A stretch of DNA of 64,000 bases. It comes from Entomomonas asaccharolytica (GTDB taxonomy: Bacteria; Pseudomonadota; Gammaproteobacteria; Pseudomonadales; Pseudomonadaceae). Numbering within the stretch: position 1 is the first letter of the stretch; every line of letters starts with the position of its first letter. Under the pieces are notes generated by a model. That model was not told where the DNA came from. It was given only the letters and a program-made list of their open reading frames with translations, and did no database searches. Made by a program: the position numbers and the translations under genes. This document shows, in pieces, positions 48,808 to 58,101 of this stretch. The DNA lies in contig NZ_CP067393.1 of assembly GCF_016653615.1 (NCBI RefSeq), positions 806,001 through 870,000 on the forward strand. The letters are read 5' to 3'.

Positions 48808-48833
48808 AAAGGGATGATATTTCATCCCTTTTC
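48808..48833 (+). terminator. Intrinsic terminator after rne
   Basis: The stem AAAGGGATGA / TCATCCCTTT with a TATT loop ends in TTTTC. It separates rne from the polysaccharide cluster. Confidence 0.85.
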
Positions 48834-48879
48834 TATAGCTGAATACCTGAAACAATAAAGTCTATATATTGGATTATCA

Positions 48880-49974
48880 ATGAAAATAGCTTTTGATCAC
48901 CAGATTTTTTCAATGCAGCGTTATGGCGGTATATCAAGGTATATTGCTAATCTAGCAAAAAATATTCATCTGTTTGGTCATGATGTGAAAGTTTTTGCTA
49001 ACTTTCATTATAATGTTTTTGGAGCTGATCTTTCTAATGATATTCAGGAGGGAAGGTATATAGTCAAATTTCCTAAAAAAACAACTCGTTTTTTTATGGC
49101 ATATAATCGTTTTATTACAAGAAAAAAAATCAAAATTTGGCAGCCGAAAATTATTCACGAAACTTACTACTCTAAGAAAAGTTCAAATCCTACTAATTGT
49201 CCTACAGTGGTTACTGTACATGATATGATTCATGAGCTATTTAAAGATTCTTTTCATAGCCGAGATAATACTAGTATATTAAAAAAATATGCTGTTGATA
49301 GATCCCAGCATATTATTTGTGTGTCTAATAATACTAAACAAGACTTAATAAACATATTGGGTATACCTGAATCTAAAATTTCTGTAGTTCATCTGGGTAT
49401 GGAGCAAGTAAAAAGAAATGTCACTATGATAAGTAATCACCAAAAGCCTTATTTATTGTATGTAGGACACAGAGGTGGATATAAAAATTTTAATGGCTTA
49501 TTAAAAGCGTTTGCTTGCTCAGAGCGTTTAAAAAAAGATTTTACTATTGTTGCATTTGGAAGTAATAGTTTCTCAACGAGTGAAAAAAATTTAATGGCTT
49601 CTTTAGGGTTAAATGAGAATCAGGTGAAGCATATTATAGGGGATGATGATTTATTGGCGGCATTATATCAGGGAGCTACAGCTTTTGTTTATCCATCTTT
49701 ATATGAGGGCTTTGGCATTCCTCCATTGGAGGCAATGATTAATGATTGTCCAGTGATAAGTAGTAATATTAGTTCAATGCCAGAAGTAATTGGCGATGCA
49801 GCTAGTTTTTTTGATCCTCATAGTACTGAACAAATGAGTTCTGCTATAGAAAATGTGGTTTATAATGATAGCTATAGACGGGAGTTAGTTCAAAGAGGAC
49901 AGCAACGAGTTAGTCTGTTTACATGGGAACAGTGCGCTAGAGAAACTATGCAGGTTTATCAGTCAATTGTTTAA
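48880..49974 (+). CDS. Family 4 glycosyltransferase
   Basis: A 364-residue GT-B glycosyltransferase of the GT4 (group 1) family. The N-terminal acceptor domain opens MKIAFDHQIFSMQRYGGISRYIANLA. The C-terminal donor domain has YVGHRGGYKNFNGLLKAF and the nucleotide-sugar motif VYPSLYEGFGIPPLEAM (E-x7-E region). It transfers a hexose, often mannose, to a lipid-linked or polysaccharide acceptor at the inner face of the membrane. It is first in an AT-rich polysaccharide cluster and 107 bases before the flippase. There is no good ribosome site and the start follows a terminator, so a promoter in 48834-48879 is assumed. Confidence 0.88.
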   Translation: MKIAFDHQIFSMQRYGGISRYIANLAKNIHLFGHDVKVFANFHYNVFGADLSNDIQEGRYIVKFPKKTTRFFMAYNRFITRKKIKIWQPKIIHETYYSKKSSNPTNCPTVVTVHDMIHELFKDSFHSRDNTSILKKYAVDRSQHIICVSNNTKQDLINILGIPESKISVVHLGMEQVKRNVTMISNHQKPYLLYVGHRGGYKNFNGLLKAFACSERLKKDFTIVAFGSNSFSTSEKNLMASLGLNENQVKHIIGDDDLLAALYQGATAFVYPSLYEGFGIPPLEAMINDCPVISSNISSMPEVIGDAASFFDPHSTEQMSSAIENVVYNDSYRRELVQRGQQRVSLFTWEQCARETMQVYQSIV

Positions 49975-50080
49975 GGTAAAATATATAATTAAGTTTTTAG
50001 TTAATAGGTATGAGAAAGCCTTGTTGTATAAAAAATTAAAGTTAAAATATACAATTTGATTATTAAGGAAGATCATTCAT

Positions 50081-51394
50081 TTGGTTAATACTAAAAAAAT
50101 CAAGAAAGCTACTATTTGGTCTTCTATAGAAACTTTATTATCAACAGTTTTAAGTATATTTTCAATTTTATTTCTTGCTAGGGTTCTTGCCCCAAATGAT
50201 TATGGACAAATAGCAACAGCGCAATTTATTGTAGGATTATTGCAAATTATTTTGAGTCTTGGTTTAAATGAGGCAATTATTCAGCGTAAACTATTAGTTA
50301 AAAAGGATATTCAGACTATTTGGACTGGAAGCATTTTTTTATCAATTTTATGTTGTTTAATGTGTATTATAATTGGCGTTTATTTTTCTTTTATAAATAA
50401 TAAAATTTTATCTTATATCCTATATTTCGAAGCTGTTAATTCTTTCTTATTTATGCTTTCAATAGTCCCAACTGCTTTACTTATAAGGGATTTAGAAATG
50501 AAAGTTTTCGCGCATAGAGCCATTATTTCGCGTATAGTTTTTTTTATAGTAGCAATTCCTTTAGCTTTTTCAAATTTTGGGCTTTGGAGTATAGTTTACG
50601 CAAATTTGGTGCAAACTTGCATAGCTACCTTATTAATTTTGTATGCCTCTAAGCATCTAATACCTAGAAAATTTTTTTTTAACAAAAAAAGATTTATAGC
50701 GATTACAAAATTTGGTTTCTTTGTAATGGTTGAGAATGTTCTATGGAGTGTTGTTTCTAAAGTGTTTGGGCTATTAATTGCAGTTTTTCATGGAAGTGCG
50801 GCACTTGGTTTCTATAATATGGGTACAAAGTTAACAGATATTATTTTGAATATTTTAAATACAAGTATTATTAGGATAGCATTACCCATTTTCTCATCCA
50901 TCCAACATGATAAAAGTAAATTGTTATATGCTTTTCAAGCATCAACGTATTACTTTAATCTGATTTCTTTGCCTGCTTTTTTTGGCATGGCATTAACAAG
51001 TAATTATTGGGTACCTGTTATTCTAGGTGAAAAATGGATAGCAATAACACCTATTGTTCAGATTATTGCAGTAATGTATGGTATTATGTATAGTAGGATC
51101 TTTGTGGGGGTGGCTATTAAAGCTTTAGGAAGATCAAAAGATTTTCTATTTCTTTCTCTTACTTCAGCAATTATTACTGTATGTGCTGTTTTTTTTACAA
51201 GGAATTCAGAGCTTTATATAACATTATTAGCTTTAGCTATTCCACGTATCCTTATTACATATCCTCTAGGGATGTATCTTATAAAAAAAATCTGTGGCTT
51301 TAGTTTTTTAAGCCAGATAAAACCTATTATTTTTCCGTTCATTGTAAATATGTTCTGTCTCTTATACACCTCCCAACCCACCCACCTCTCCTGA
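50081..51394 (+). pseudogene. Wzx-like oligosaccharide flippase, 3' end replaced by adapter-like sequence
   Basis: The 437-codon frame starts with TTG 50081 (AAGGA 11 bases upstream). It encodes a polytopic MATE-fold flippase of the MOP superfamily with about ten hydrophobic segments (IFSILFLARVLAPNDYGQIATAQFIVGLLQIILSLGLNEAIIQRKL onward). Such proteins flip lipid-linked O-unit or capsule oligosaccharides across the inner membrane. From codon 425 (51355) the reading enters CTGTCTCTTATACAC and the end 'LLYTSQPTHLS' is not protein-like. Family members are usually about 480 residues, so the last 45 or so are missing. I treat it as a damaged assembly copy rather than a true pseudogene. Confidence 0.8.
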
Positions 51395-51425
51395 CCTCTC
51401 CTCGTCTTCCTGCGTCTCCTGGCCA
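51355..51425. other. Probable Nextera/Tn5 sequencing-adapter contamination
   Basis: Bases 51355-51369 are exactly the 15-base Tn5 mosaic end CTGTCTCTTATACAC. The next 17 bases (CTCCCAACCCACCCACC) follow the adapter continuation CTCCGAGCCCACGAGAC at about two thirds of positions. After 8 bases, where an index would be, comes CCTCTCCTCGTCTTCCTGCG, which lines up with the P7 tail (shared CGTCTTC and TGC). The block is almost entirely pyrimidine, unlike anything around it. It looks like low-quality adapter read-through built into the assembly. Confidence 0.85.
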
Positions 51426-51665
51426 TTCCAACTCTTCACCATTCTGATATATCTTCATTAATAATATTATGCAATATCAAATTTCTTTTAATAGTTGATT
51501 TTTTTTGCATATATCATATAGGCATGTGATAGCATTTAAATATTTTTATAAACCCTATTAAAAGATAAGAAATAGATATTTTAAGAAAGTATTTATTTTA
51601 GTTATTTATAACTTAATAATTATCATAAGTAATTATAGAGTTTAAATAAGAGTAGTAAATATGGA
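51395..51665. other. Gap after the adapter block: AT-rich with no gene
   Basis: From about 51426 the composition returns to the local AT-rich norm. No open frame continues the flippase: downstream frames hit stops quickly. The true sequence joining the flippase to this point is unknown, and genes may be missing here. Confidence 0.6.
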
Positions 51666-52370
51666 CTAATTTTTAATTTTCTTTATTTTCATATTTCCTG
51701 CTGAAGAATCCTGTTTGAATTTACCATTTATTTTTGTAAGATACTCATCAACTGCTTTCTTACATCCGCTCCAGTCAAAGTAATCATCGATAATGATACT
51801 TCCACCAATAGATAGTTTAGGAAATATTCGTTCAAGACATGTTTTTACAGGGTCATACCAGTCTACATCTATGTGTGCGAACGCAATCGGTTGGTCTAGT
51901 TGCATTGTGTCTTGTAATAACCCTTTAATTAAATGAATGTTATTTTGAGTACATTCACAATTATATTTAGATAAATTATTTCTAACTAAATCCTGTAGAT
52001 TATCAATATATCCATAATATTTGTCTCCATCTATTCCTGTTGATTTTCCTGATTTAATAATTTCATACCTTTCATGGATTTCTTCAGGATCTTTTTCACT
52101 TGGTGGTGGGATGGTGTCAAAAACATCATATAAATAAAGTGGTGTTTCTTTTTTCTTTAATGAAGCAATCAATATAGCGCTTCCTCCTAATGCACAACCT
52201 GCTTCTAAAAATATACCTTCTACTTTTTCCTTTTCGATTTCTTCACAAGTATTAGCTATAGCAATTAATTTATTTTTAGATAAATAAGTTAATTTTCCAT
52301 TTATTATTTCTTCAATAATCTTAATGTTACGCTTTTTATTACTATTGAATAGCCAACTTCCTAATTTCAT
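51666..52370 (-). CDS. TylF/MycF-type SAM-dependent methyltransferase
   Basis: A 234-residue class I methyltransferase. The SAM-binding block is GIFLEAGCALGGSAILIASL at about residues 52-71. The TylF-family block is IAFAHIDVDWYDPVKTCLERIFPKLSIGGSIIIDDYFDWSGCKKAVDEYL (about 163-212), with IDVDWY and DDY supplying metal ligands. Relatives O-methylate sugars in macrolides, and others sit in surface-polysaccharide clusters, where a sugar or phosphosugar would be the target. It runs opposite to its neighbours, just after the damaged flippase region, so its position relative to the flippase is not certain. An AT-rich 262-base gap lies on its 5' side. Confidence 0.85.
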   Translation of the reverse strand: MKLGSWLFNSNKKRNIKIIEEIINGKLTYLSKNKLIAIANTCEEIEKEKVEGIFLEAGCALGGSAILIASLKKKETPLYLYDVFDTIPPPSEKDPEEIHERYEIIKSGKSTGIDGDKYYGYIDNLQDLVRNNLSKYNCECTQNNIHLIKGLLQDTMQLDQPIAFAHIDVDWYDPVKTCLERIFPKLSIGGSIIIDDYFDWSGCKKAVDEYLTKINGKFKQDSSAGNMKIKKIKN

Positions 52371-52632
52371 ATTAAATAACCTTTAGTTTATTGAGTTTAA
52401 TTATAATGTTTTTTGTCATTAACGAATAGTTAGCAAATTTAAGTTTATTTATAATAGTTCAAGTGGAAAAGTAAGTTAATATAGATAAAGTATTTTTATA
52501 ATAGATTATCTGTGAAAATTTGTATAAATAATTATTTGTTAATTTTTATATAGTTAGTTTTTAAATTATTGAACATCTGGCAATAATCCAACAGTTTATT
52601 TTTTAACTAATGTTATAAATTATATAGTAAAA

Positions 52633-53661
52633 ATGATTGTAGATTATTCGTTTTTCAGTAATGATACTGTTCAAACTAACGTGTTTAGGCTAATTTCTAA
52701 TATGATCAATGAGAAGATGATAGGTTTAAAGAATAGTTTGCGTATAATACTCGATTTTATTGAAGATAAAGCTGATGTAGTATATATAGATTATCCATTA
52801 CATCATAATGTTGGGGATCTTTTAATATTTGTGGGAACTATAGAGTTTTTTAAAAAATACAAAGTTAAAGTCAGAAAAAACTTAAATGCTCATAACTTAG
52901 ATATTTTGAAATTAAACAAACTTATAACGTCTAAAACTACTATCCTATGTCATGGTGGTGGAAATTTTGGAGATATATATGGATTGCATCATAATCTCAG
53001 AGAAAAAATCATAGAATCATTTCCAAATAACAGAATTATAATTTTGCCTCAAACAGCTTTCTTTGCAGAACAGGTTAATTTAGAAAAATCAAGGCAAATC
53101 TTCTTAAAACATAATAATGTTGTGTTATTAGCGCGAGATGACCCAACTTACGAATTATTTAAAAGTTTCTCACCGCATACATACTTAATTCCAGATATGG
53201 CACATCAACTGTATGAAACATTACCTATTGATAAGAAAGCAGGCATTGGTACATTTTATTTTTTTAGAAAAGATATAGAGCTGAATCCTCTTCAGGAAGA
53301 GCTTAGAAATAAAATTAAAACAGCTAATATTTATGATTGGGAAGATCTATTAACAAAAAAAGATCATAAATTATTAATTATTATGTATAAGTTTATGCGA
53401 GCAAATAAAAGGCTGAAGCTAGATTTTATAGATGATGCGGTATTTAATATATGGCATAAACATTCCAAAAAATTAGCTTATAAATATGCAAAATTATTTT
53501 CGAGTTACGATGAAGTCATTACATCAAGATTACATGCACATATTTTATCTTGTTTAGTTGGTACATCTTCTACAGTAATTGATAATAACTATGGTAAAAA
53601 TAAAGCATATTATGATAGATGGACGAATGACATGGATTTTACACATTTTCTAGATGAGTGA
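52633..53661 (+). CDS. Polysaccharide pyruvyl transferase-family protein
   Basis: A 342-residue protein of the pyruvyl-transferase family (PssK/EpsO-like). The N-terminal domain has VYIDYPLHHNVGDLLIFVGTIEFFKKY at about residues 49-75, CHGGGNFGDIYGLHHNLREKII at about 113-134, and NRIIILPQTAFFAEQ. The later VITSRLHAHILSCLVG block is also typical. It adds a pyruvate ketal from phosphoenolpyruvate to a sugar of an exopolysaccharide, or has a related transferase role. It ends in an overlap with the GT25 gene. There is no clear ribosome site before the ATG. Confidence 0.85.
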   Translation: MIVDYSFFSNDTVQTNVFRLISNMINEKMIGLKNSLRIILDFIEDKADVVYIDYPLHHNVGDLLIFVGTIEFFKKYKVKVRKNLNAHNLDILKLNKLITSKTTILCHGGGNFGDIYGLHHNLREKIIESFPNNRIIILPQTAFFAEQVNLEKSRQIFLKHNNVVLLARDDPTYELFKSFSPHTYLIPDMAHQLYETLPIDKKAGIGTFYFFRKDIELNPLQEELRNKIKTANIYDWEDLLTKKDHKLLIIMYKFMRANKRLKLDFIDDAVFNIWHKHSKKLAYKYAKLFSSYDEVITSRLHAHILSCLVGTSSTVIDNNYGKNKAYYDRWTNDMDFTHFLDE

Positions 53662-53672
53662 GATGTGGTTAT

Positions 53673-54476
53673 ATGTTACCTATTTATGTTGTTTCTCTGA
53701 AACATGATGTAGAAAAGCGAAAAATTATTGAAAATAAATTGAATAGTTTACAAGTTACTTTTGAATTTGTTGATGCTGTTTATGGCAAAGATTTGCCTAA
53801 AGAATTTATTTCACAATTAAATTTAGCAGGTGAAGCTCTTGAAAGAGGTTATAAGCCCGCACCTGGTGAAGTTGGATGTACTTTTAGTCACTTGAAAGTA
53901 TATCAATTGATGTTAGAAAGGAAACAAAATTGGGCTTGTATTTTAGAGGATGATGTCATTCTAGATCATCGGATGCAGGATTTTTATATTAATTTTGATA
54001 ATTGTCGGTTTGAATCTGTTAATGATAATTTGTATTTAATGGGTGGGCAAAATGGTATATCAGCTAATATACTAGTGGCTAAAAGTATTTTTAGCTTTTT
54101 TTATATAGGCAAGCAAAAATTCTCTAAAATTATTAATAGTGAGCAGTATGTTTGTCGAACTTGTTGTTATTTTATAAGTGCCAAATTAGCTAAAAAACTC
54201 ATTGATTTATCTAGTGCTGTGTTTTTATTGGCAGATGATTGGGAATATTTGGTAAAAAATACAATTATTGCTAATATCTACTTAGCTAATTTTGTAGATC
54301 ATCCTAAAGATTTATCGTCAAGTGTACTTGAAAGAGAGAGAAAAGCGGCACAAAAAGAAGCGCAAATGACTATTAAAAGAAAGAGTTTTCCCATTAAAGT
54401 AGTGAGATTTTTGGCTTATAAAACTATCTTTTATTTGAAGGCTATAATAGCTCAAGTCAACAGATTCAAACGATAA
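53673..54476 (+). CDS. Family 25 glycosyltransferase (LgtB/LpsA-like)
   Basis: A 267-residue protein. I start it at ATG 53673 (MLPIYVVSLKHDVEKR), because the family begins just before PIYVVSLK; a GTG at 53658 overlaps the previous stop and is an alternative. The GT25 pattern is YVVSLKHDVEKRKII, then FEFVDAVYGKDLP, the block PGEVGCTFSHLKVYQLML, and CILEDDVILDH, whose EDD is the metal/nucleotide site. These enzymes add galactose or glucose to lipopolysaccharide or other surface glycans. It is last in the cluster, and ssrA follows 91 bases later. Confidence 0.87.
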   Translation: MLPIYVVSLKHDVEKRKIIENKLNSLQVTFEFVDAVYGKDLPKEFISQLNLAGEALERGYKPAPGEVGCTFSHLKVYQLMLERKQNWACILEDDVILDHRMQDFYINFDNCRFESVNDNLYLMGGQNGISANILVAKSIFSFFYIGKQKFSKIINSEQYVCRTCCYFISAKLAKKLIDLSSAVFLLADDWEYLVKNTIIANIYLANFVDHPKDLSSSVLERERKAAQKEAQMTIKRKSFPIKVVRFLAYKTIFYLKAIIAQVNRFKR

Positions 54477-54537
54477 TTACCTAAAAGAAATTATTAGCCA
54501 GTTTTAATTTATATCGACTCAAGGGTAAGAGGTATTG

Positions 54538-54543
54538 TATAAT
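54538..54543 (+). promoter_or_regulatory. -10 element of the ssrA promoter
   Basis: TATAAT at 54538-54543 lies 24 bases before the tmRNA 5' end. A TCGACT at 54514-54519, 18 bases upstream, would be a weak -35 box. Confidence 0.6.
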
Positions 54544-54567
54544 ATTTACCACCTAAGGTTTCCCTTT

Positions 54568-54919
54568 GGGGTCGATTAGGATTCGACGCTGGTGATGAAA
54601 CTTGAGGGGCATGTCGAGCTGGTAGCAAACCTCGTAAATTAGTTGCTACAAATTTATAGTTGCCAACGACGACAACTACGCTCTAGCTGCTTAATCAGCT
54701 AGCAGATGCTAGGGGATGCCTGTAAACCCAAACCATCTGTCAGATAGAACAGGATCGTCACAAAGTTTGCTATAGGCGGCGTGACTAAAATTTATATAGC
54801 TAGCCCAGCGCACCCTGCCTATCGGGCGGCAATGGGTCAATTCAGTAGATAAGGCTAAGCATGTAGAACCGATAGCGGAGTGCTGGCGGACGGGGGTTCA
54901 AATCCCCCCGGCTCCACCA
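54568..54919 (+). ncRNA. ssrA: tmRNA (SsrA)
   Basis: The 352-base gene starts GGGGTCGATTAGGATTCGACG and ends CGGCTCCACCA. The seven-base acceptor stem GGGGTCG pairs with CGGCTCC. The tRNA-like T loop (GGTTCAAATCC) is present near 54893. The resume frame at 54662-54694 encodes ANDDNYALAA followed by TAA, which is the tag known for Pseudomonas. It rescues stalled ribosomes and tags the unfinished protein for degradation with SmpB. A strong terminator follows. The tag is the best single pointer to a Pseudomonas relative. Confidence 0.97.
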
Positions 54920-54922
54920 AAT

Positions 54923-54957
54923 AAAAAACCTTAATAGATTTCTATTAAGGTTTTTTT
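54923..54957 (+). terminator. Intrinsic terminator after ssrA
   Basis: The long stem AAAAAACCTTAATAGA / TCTATTAAGGTTTTTT with a 2-base loop ends in a T run. It closes ssrA. Confidence 0.93.
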
Positions 54958-55643
54958 GTTTCTTGTATATGACATCCTTTCTAATCTAACTATGAGTTGA
55001 TAATTAATAATATTAAAGTTTGAGAGTAATATTATTAAATAATGAATATTACTTTGATCAGTTTGAATAATTAATTCTATTGAATAACAGAATTTAAGAA
55101 ATCTAATCATATTTTATTATATCTGATGGTTGATAAAATCTTCTGCTGTGCGTCTTTTATATGTTATTTTTATCGACTAATGATTTAAAAAATAAAAAGA
55201 ATTAACTTGACTTATGCACACTTACTGGAAACTCAGTGCATTTTTATTGATAAAAATTTTGAGTAAGTTTGTTTTGTATAAGTTATTGATTTTAATAAAT
55301 TTATTTTTTAATTGAAAAGTGAGCAATTTGTAGCAAAAGCAGTGTTCAGTAGGGATAGCCATATATTTTCAAATAATATTAACAGAGTTATCCACAGTTT
55401 TTGTGGATAGTTATTTTTAAGAAAAAGATTTAATTTAATTCGAAAGTTATCTATTGGGCTTTGATAGTATTAAATATAATTTTTAATAGGTTTTAACCCC
55501 TTTAGGGGTGTATAAAATAAATTGAATTTATAAAATGAAGTATTAGTTGTTTTAGGGTTTTTGATTTCATTAGGCTAACTTATTGGTAATAATTGCCATT
55601 ATATTTATCACAACTGAATAAATTAATGGAAAATAAAAAGTTA
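54958..55643. other. 686-base AT-rich gap with DnaA-box-like sites
   Basis: There is no gene here. TTATGCACA (55212-55220) and TTATCCACA (55388-55396) fit the DnaA consensus TTATNCACA. TGTGGATAG (55402-55410) is an inverted copy with one mismatch. A hairpin ACCCC / GGGGT lies at 55496-55509. The gap separates ssrA from the convergent isc operon and is one of the most AT-rich parts of the window. Confidence 0.45.
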
Positions 55644-55844
55644 TTATTCTAGTTCTTCTATCCAAGCACTTTGGATAGCTTCTAATACTTTTTCACCACA
55701 GCGATTAGGATCATCATTAAATTCGGGTAAATCCATTACTTTTTGACGTAATTCAACAAAGTTTATAGTGAGTGGATTTACAGAAGGATAGGTGTCAGTG
55801 AGTTGTATAGCTATTTCTTGTACATCTGTCCATTTAAGAATCAT
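55644..55844 (-). CDS. iscX: Fe-S cluster assembly protein IscX
   Basis: A 66-residue acidic protein matching IscX end to end: KWTDVQEIAIQLTDTYPSVNP, then VELRQKVMDLPEF and the IQSAWIEELE end. It binds IscS and iron and adjusts cluster assembly. It is the last gene of the isc operon, 15 bases after fdx. Confidence 0.95.
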   Translation of the reverse strand: MILKWTDVQEIAIQLTDTYPSVNPLTINFVELRQKVMDLPEFNDDPNRCGEKVLEAIQSAWIEELE

Positions 55845-55859
55845 TTTTAGGCTACCTTG

Positions 55860-56198
55860 TTAGTGGTTTTCTGAAACTTGATTAATGGTATAGCGAGGAA
55901 TTTCTACAATCAAATCTTCATCGCCTACCACAGCTTGGCAAGAGAGACGAGAATCAGGTTCGAGTCCCCATGCTTTATCAAGCATATCGTCTTCTAATTC
56001 ATCAGAAGGTTCTAAACTATCAAAACCATCACGTACAATGACATGGCAGGTAGTACAAGCACAGGACATTTCGCAGGCATGTTCAATTTCTATACCATTA
56101 CGTAGAGCAGCCTCAATAATGGTTTCCCCAGTTTCTGCTTCAATTACTGCACCTTCTGGGCAATGTTCTTCATTAGGTAAAAAAGTAAGGGTAGGCAT
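55860..56198 (-). CDS. fdx: ISC-type [2Fe-2S] ferredoxin
   Basis: A 112-residue adrenodoxin-like ferredoxin. The four cluster cysteines are in EHACEMSCACTTCHVIV (three used ligands) and SRLSCQAVV. It supplies electrons for Fe-S assembly on IscU. It is encoded 15 bases after hscA, the standard place. Confidence 0.96.
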   Translation of the reverse strand: MPTLTFLPNEEHCPEGAVIEAETGETIIEAALRNGIEIEHACEMSCACTTCHVIVRDGFDSLEPSDELEDDMLDKAWGLEPDSRLSCQAVVGDEDLIVEIPRYTINQVSENH

Positions 56199-56213
56199 AA
56201 AATTATCCTATGG

Positions 56214-58079
56214 TTATTCACTGTCTATTTCATTAAGGCTACGACCAGTTAATGCTTGTTTAACAGTAGCATTCATTCGTTTTGCTGCAAAAGAGTCAGT
56301 AGCTGTTGAGAGTTTTTGAGTATATTTATCAATTGTTAGTAGATCATTAGTATCAACGACTTTCTTTAACTCTGCTACATGTTTAGTTATTTCTTGATAT
56401 TCTGTAGGGTTAAGAAGTTCTTTACCATCAGCTAGTAATGCAGCTTCAGTAATTTCTACTAATTGGTTTGCTTCTACTTGGGCTTCGCGTAGGCTACGTT
56501 GTTTTTTATCGTTCTCCGCGTACTCAAAGGAGTCTTGCAGCATACGTGCGATTTCACCATCTGTTAAACCATAGGATGGTTTAACTTGGATTGCTGCATG
56601 GGCACCACTGGTAAGTTCTTGTGCTGATACGGCTAATAAGCCATCAGCATCTACTTGAAAAGTAACACGTATTTTAGCGGCACCAGCAACCATTGGGGGG
56701 AAACCACGAAGTTCAAAACGTGCTAAAGAGCGGCAGTCAGCAACTAGTTCTCGTTCACCTTGAAGTACGTGAATCATCATTGCCGTTTGACCATCTTTAT
56801 AGGTGGTAAAGTCTTGTGCTCTAGCAACGGGGATAGTGGTGTTTCTAGGTATAACTTTTTCCATTAGTCCTCCCATTGTTTCAAGTCCCAATGAGAGGGG
56901 GATAACATCGAGAAGTAACAGTTGGTCATCATCATTACGATTACCAACAAGCGCATCTGCTTGTACAGCAGCACCTAATGCAACAACTTGGTCAGGATCA
57001 ATATCTGTGAGAGGTTGTGTACCAAATAGTTCACCTACTTGTTCTCGAACAAGAGGAACTCTGGTGGAGCCACCCACCATAACGACATTACTAATGTCAT
57101 CAAGGCTAATATCTGCATCACGTACAGCACGTCGACAGGCTTTGAGGGTTCGTTCAACTAATGGTGCAATTAAATTATTAAATTGTTCGCGAGTAAAACT
57201 ACTTTGCCAGTTTTTATAGCTAACAGTGGTTTGCTGGTTTTCAGTTAGTGATTCTTTTGCTGTGCAAGCAATCTTTAACAATACTTTTTGTTCAGCAGGG
57301 GATAGATCATTGGAAAGGTTGGCTTCGGTAATAATCCAATCAGCAATGAGGTGATCGAAATCATCACCACCTAGCGAGCTGTCACCACCTGTTGATAAAA
57401 CTTCAAATACACCTTTGGCAAGGCGTAAAATAGAAATATCAAATGTGCCACCACCTAGGTCATAGATAGCGATAATGCCTTCAGCTTGCTTATCTAAACC
57501 ATAGGCAACAGCCGCTGCAGTAGGTTCATTTAGTAGACGCAGAACTGTAAGTCCAGCTAAACGAGCAGCATCTTTAGTTGCTTGTCGCTGTCCATCATCA
57601 AAATAGGCAGGTACTGTAATAACTGCACCTACTAGTGAACCTCCTAAACTTTGTTCAGCACGATGTTTTAGTGCTTTTAAAATTTCAGCAGAAATTTCTA
57701 CAGGGCTTTTGGAGCCTTGTACCGTTTCAATAAACGGCATATTAGATTCACCTTGTGTAAAACGATAGGGGAGTTGATCTCCTAATTGTTTTACATCGTT
57801 GATGCCTCGCCCCATAAGACGTTTAACTGAAGCAATGGTGTTTAGAGGGTCTTTGGTTGCTGCGGCTTGAGCTGTTTTACCTACTTCTATTTGATTTGGT
57901 AGGTAATGAACTACAGAAGGTAAAATAACATTATTTTCTAGATCTTTTAATGCTGTAGGAATACCACTTAATACACTGGCAACTAATGAGTTGGTAGTAC
58001 CTAAATCGATACCAACAGCTAATTTTTTCTGATGCGGCTTAGGGCTTTGACCTGGTTCTGCTATTTGCAATAAGGACAT
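56214..58079 (-). CDS. hscA: Fe-S specific Hsp70 chaperone HscA
   Basis: A 621-residue Hsp70. The ATPase domain opens [15 protein letters not shown] and carries [14 protein letters not shown] and [12 protein letters not shown]. The substrate domain ends in a helical lid without the DnaK C-terminal tail. With HscB it releases clusters from IscU to acceptors. It lies between hscB (22-base gap) and fdx. Confidence 0.97.
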   Translation of the reverse strand: MSLLQIAEPGQSPKPHQKKLAVGIDLGTTNSLVASVLSGIPTALKDLENNVILPSVVHYLPNQIEVGKTAQAAATKDPLNTIASVKRLMGRGINDVKQLGDQLPYRFTQGESNMPFIETVQGSKSPVEISAEILKALKHRAEQSLGGSLVGAVITVPAYFDDGQRQATKDAARLAGLTVLRLLNEPTAAAVAYGLDKQAEGIIAIYDLGGGTFDISILRLAKGVFEVLSTGGDSSLGGDDFDHLIADWIITEANLSNDLSPAEQKVLLKIACTAKESLTENQQTTVSYKNWQSSFTREQFNNLIAPLVERTLKACRRAVRDADISLDDISNVVMVGGSTRVPLVREQVGELFGTQPLTDIDPDQVVALGAAVQADALVGNRNDDDQLLLLDVIPLSLGLETMGGLMEKVIPRNTTIPVARAQDFTTYKDGQTAMMIHVLQGERELVADCRSLARFELRGFPPMVAGAAKIRVTFQVDADGLLAVSAQELTSGAHAAIQVKPSYGLTDGEIARMLQDSFEYAENDKKQRSLREAQVEANQLVEITEAALLADGKELLNPTEYQEITKHVAELKKVVDTNDLLTIDKYTQKLSTATDSFAAKRMNATVKQALTGRSLNEIDSE

Positions 58080-58101
58080 GTATACTTCTTAATGGTTTAG
58101 G

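Noticed and set aside
50081-51394. Natural pseudogenisation of the flippase
   Set aside because: The break coincides exactly with the Tn5 mosaic end, so a laboratory artefact is a better explanation than mutation.
54568-54919. Integration site of a mobile element at ssrA
   Set aside because: There is no integrase gene and no duplicated 3' end of ssrA in the window, so the neighbouring sugar cluster is not called an integrated element.
55212-55410. Replication origin
   Set aside because: There are only three boxes, no dnaA/dnaN/rpmH neighbour and no clear unwinding element, so an origin is not supported.
56803-57219. A 138-codon frame antisense to hscA
   Set aside because: Shadow of the conserved Hsp70 frame; it has a low-complexity Ser/Thr/Arg composition.
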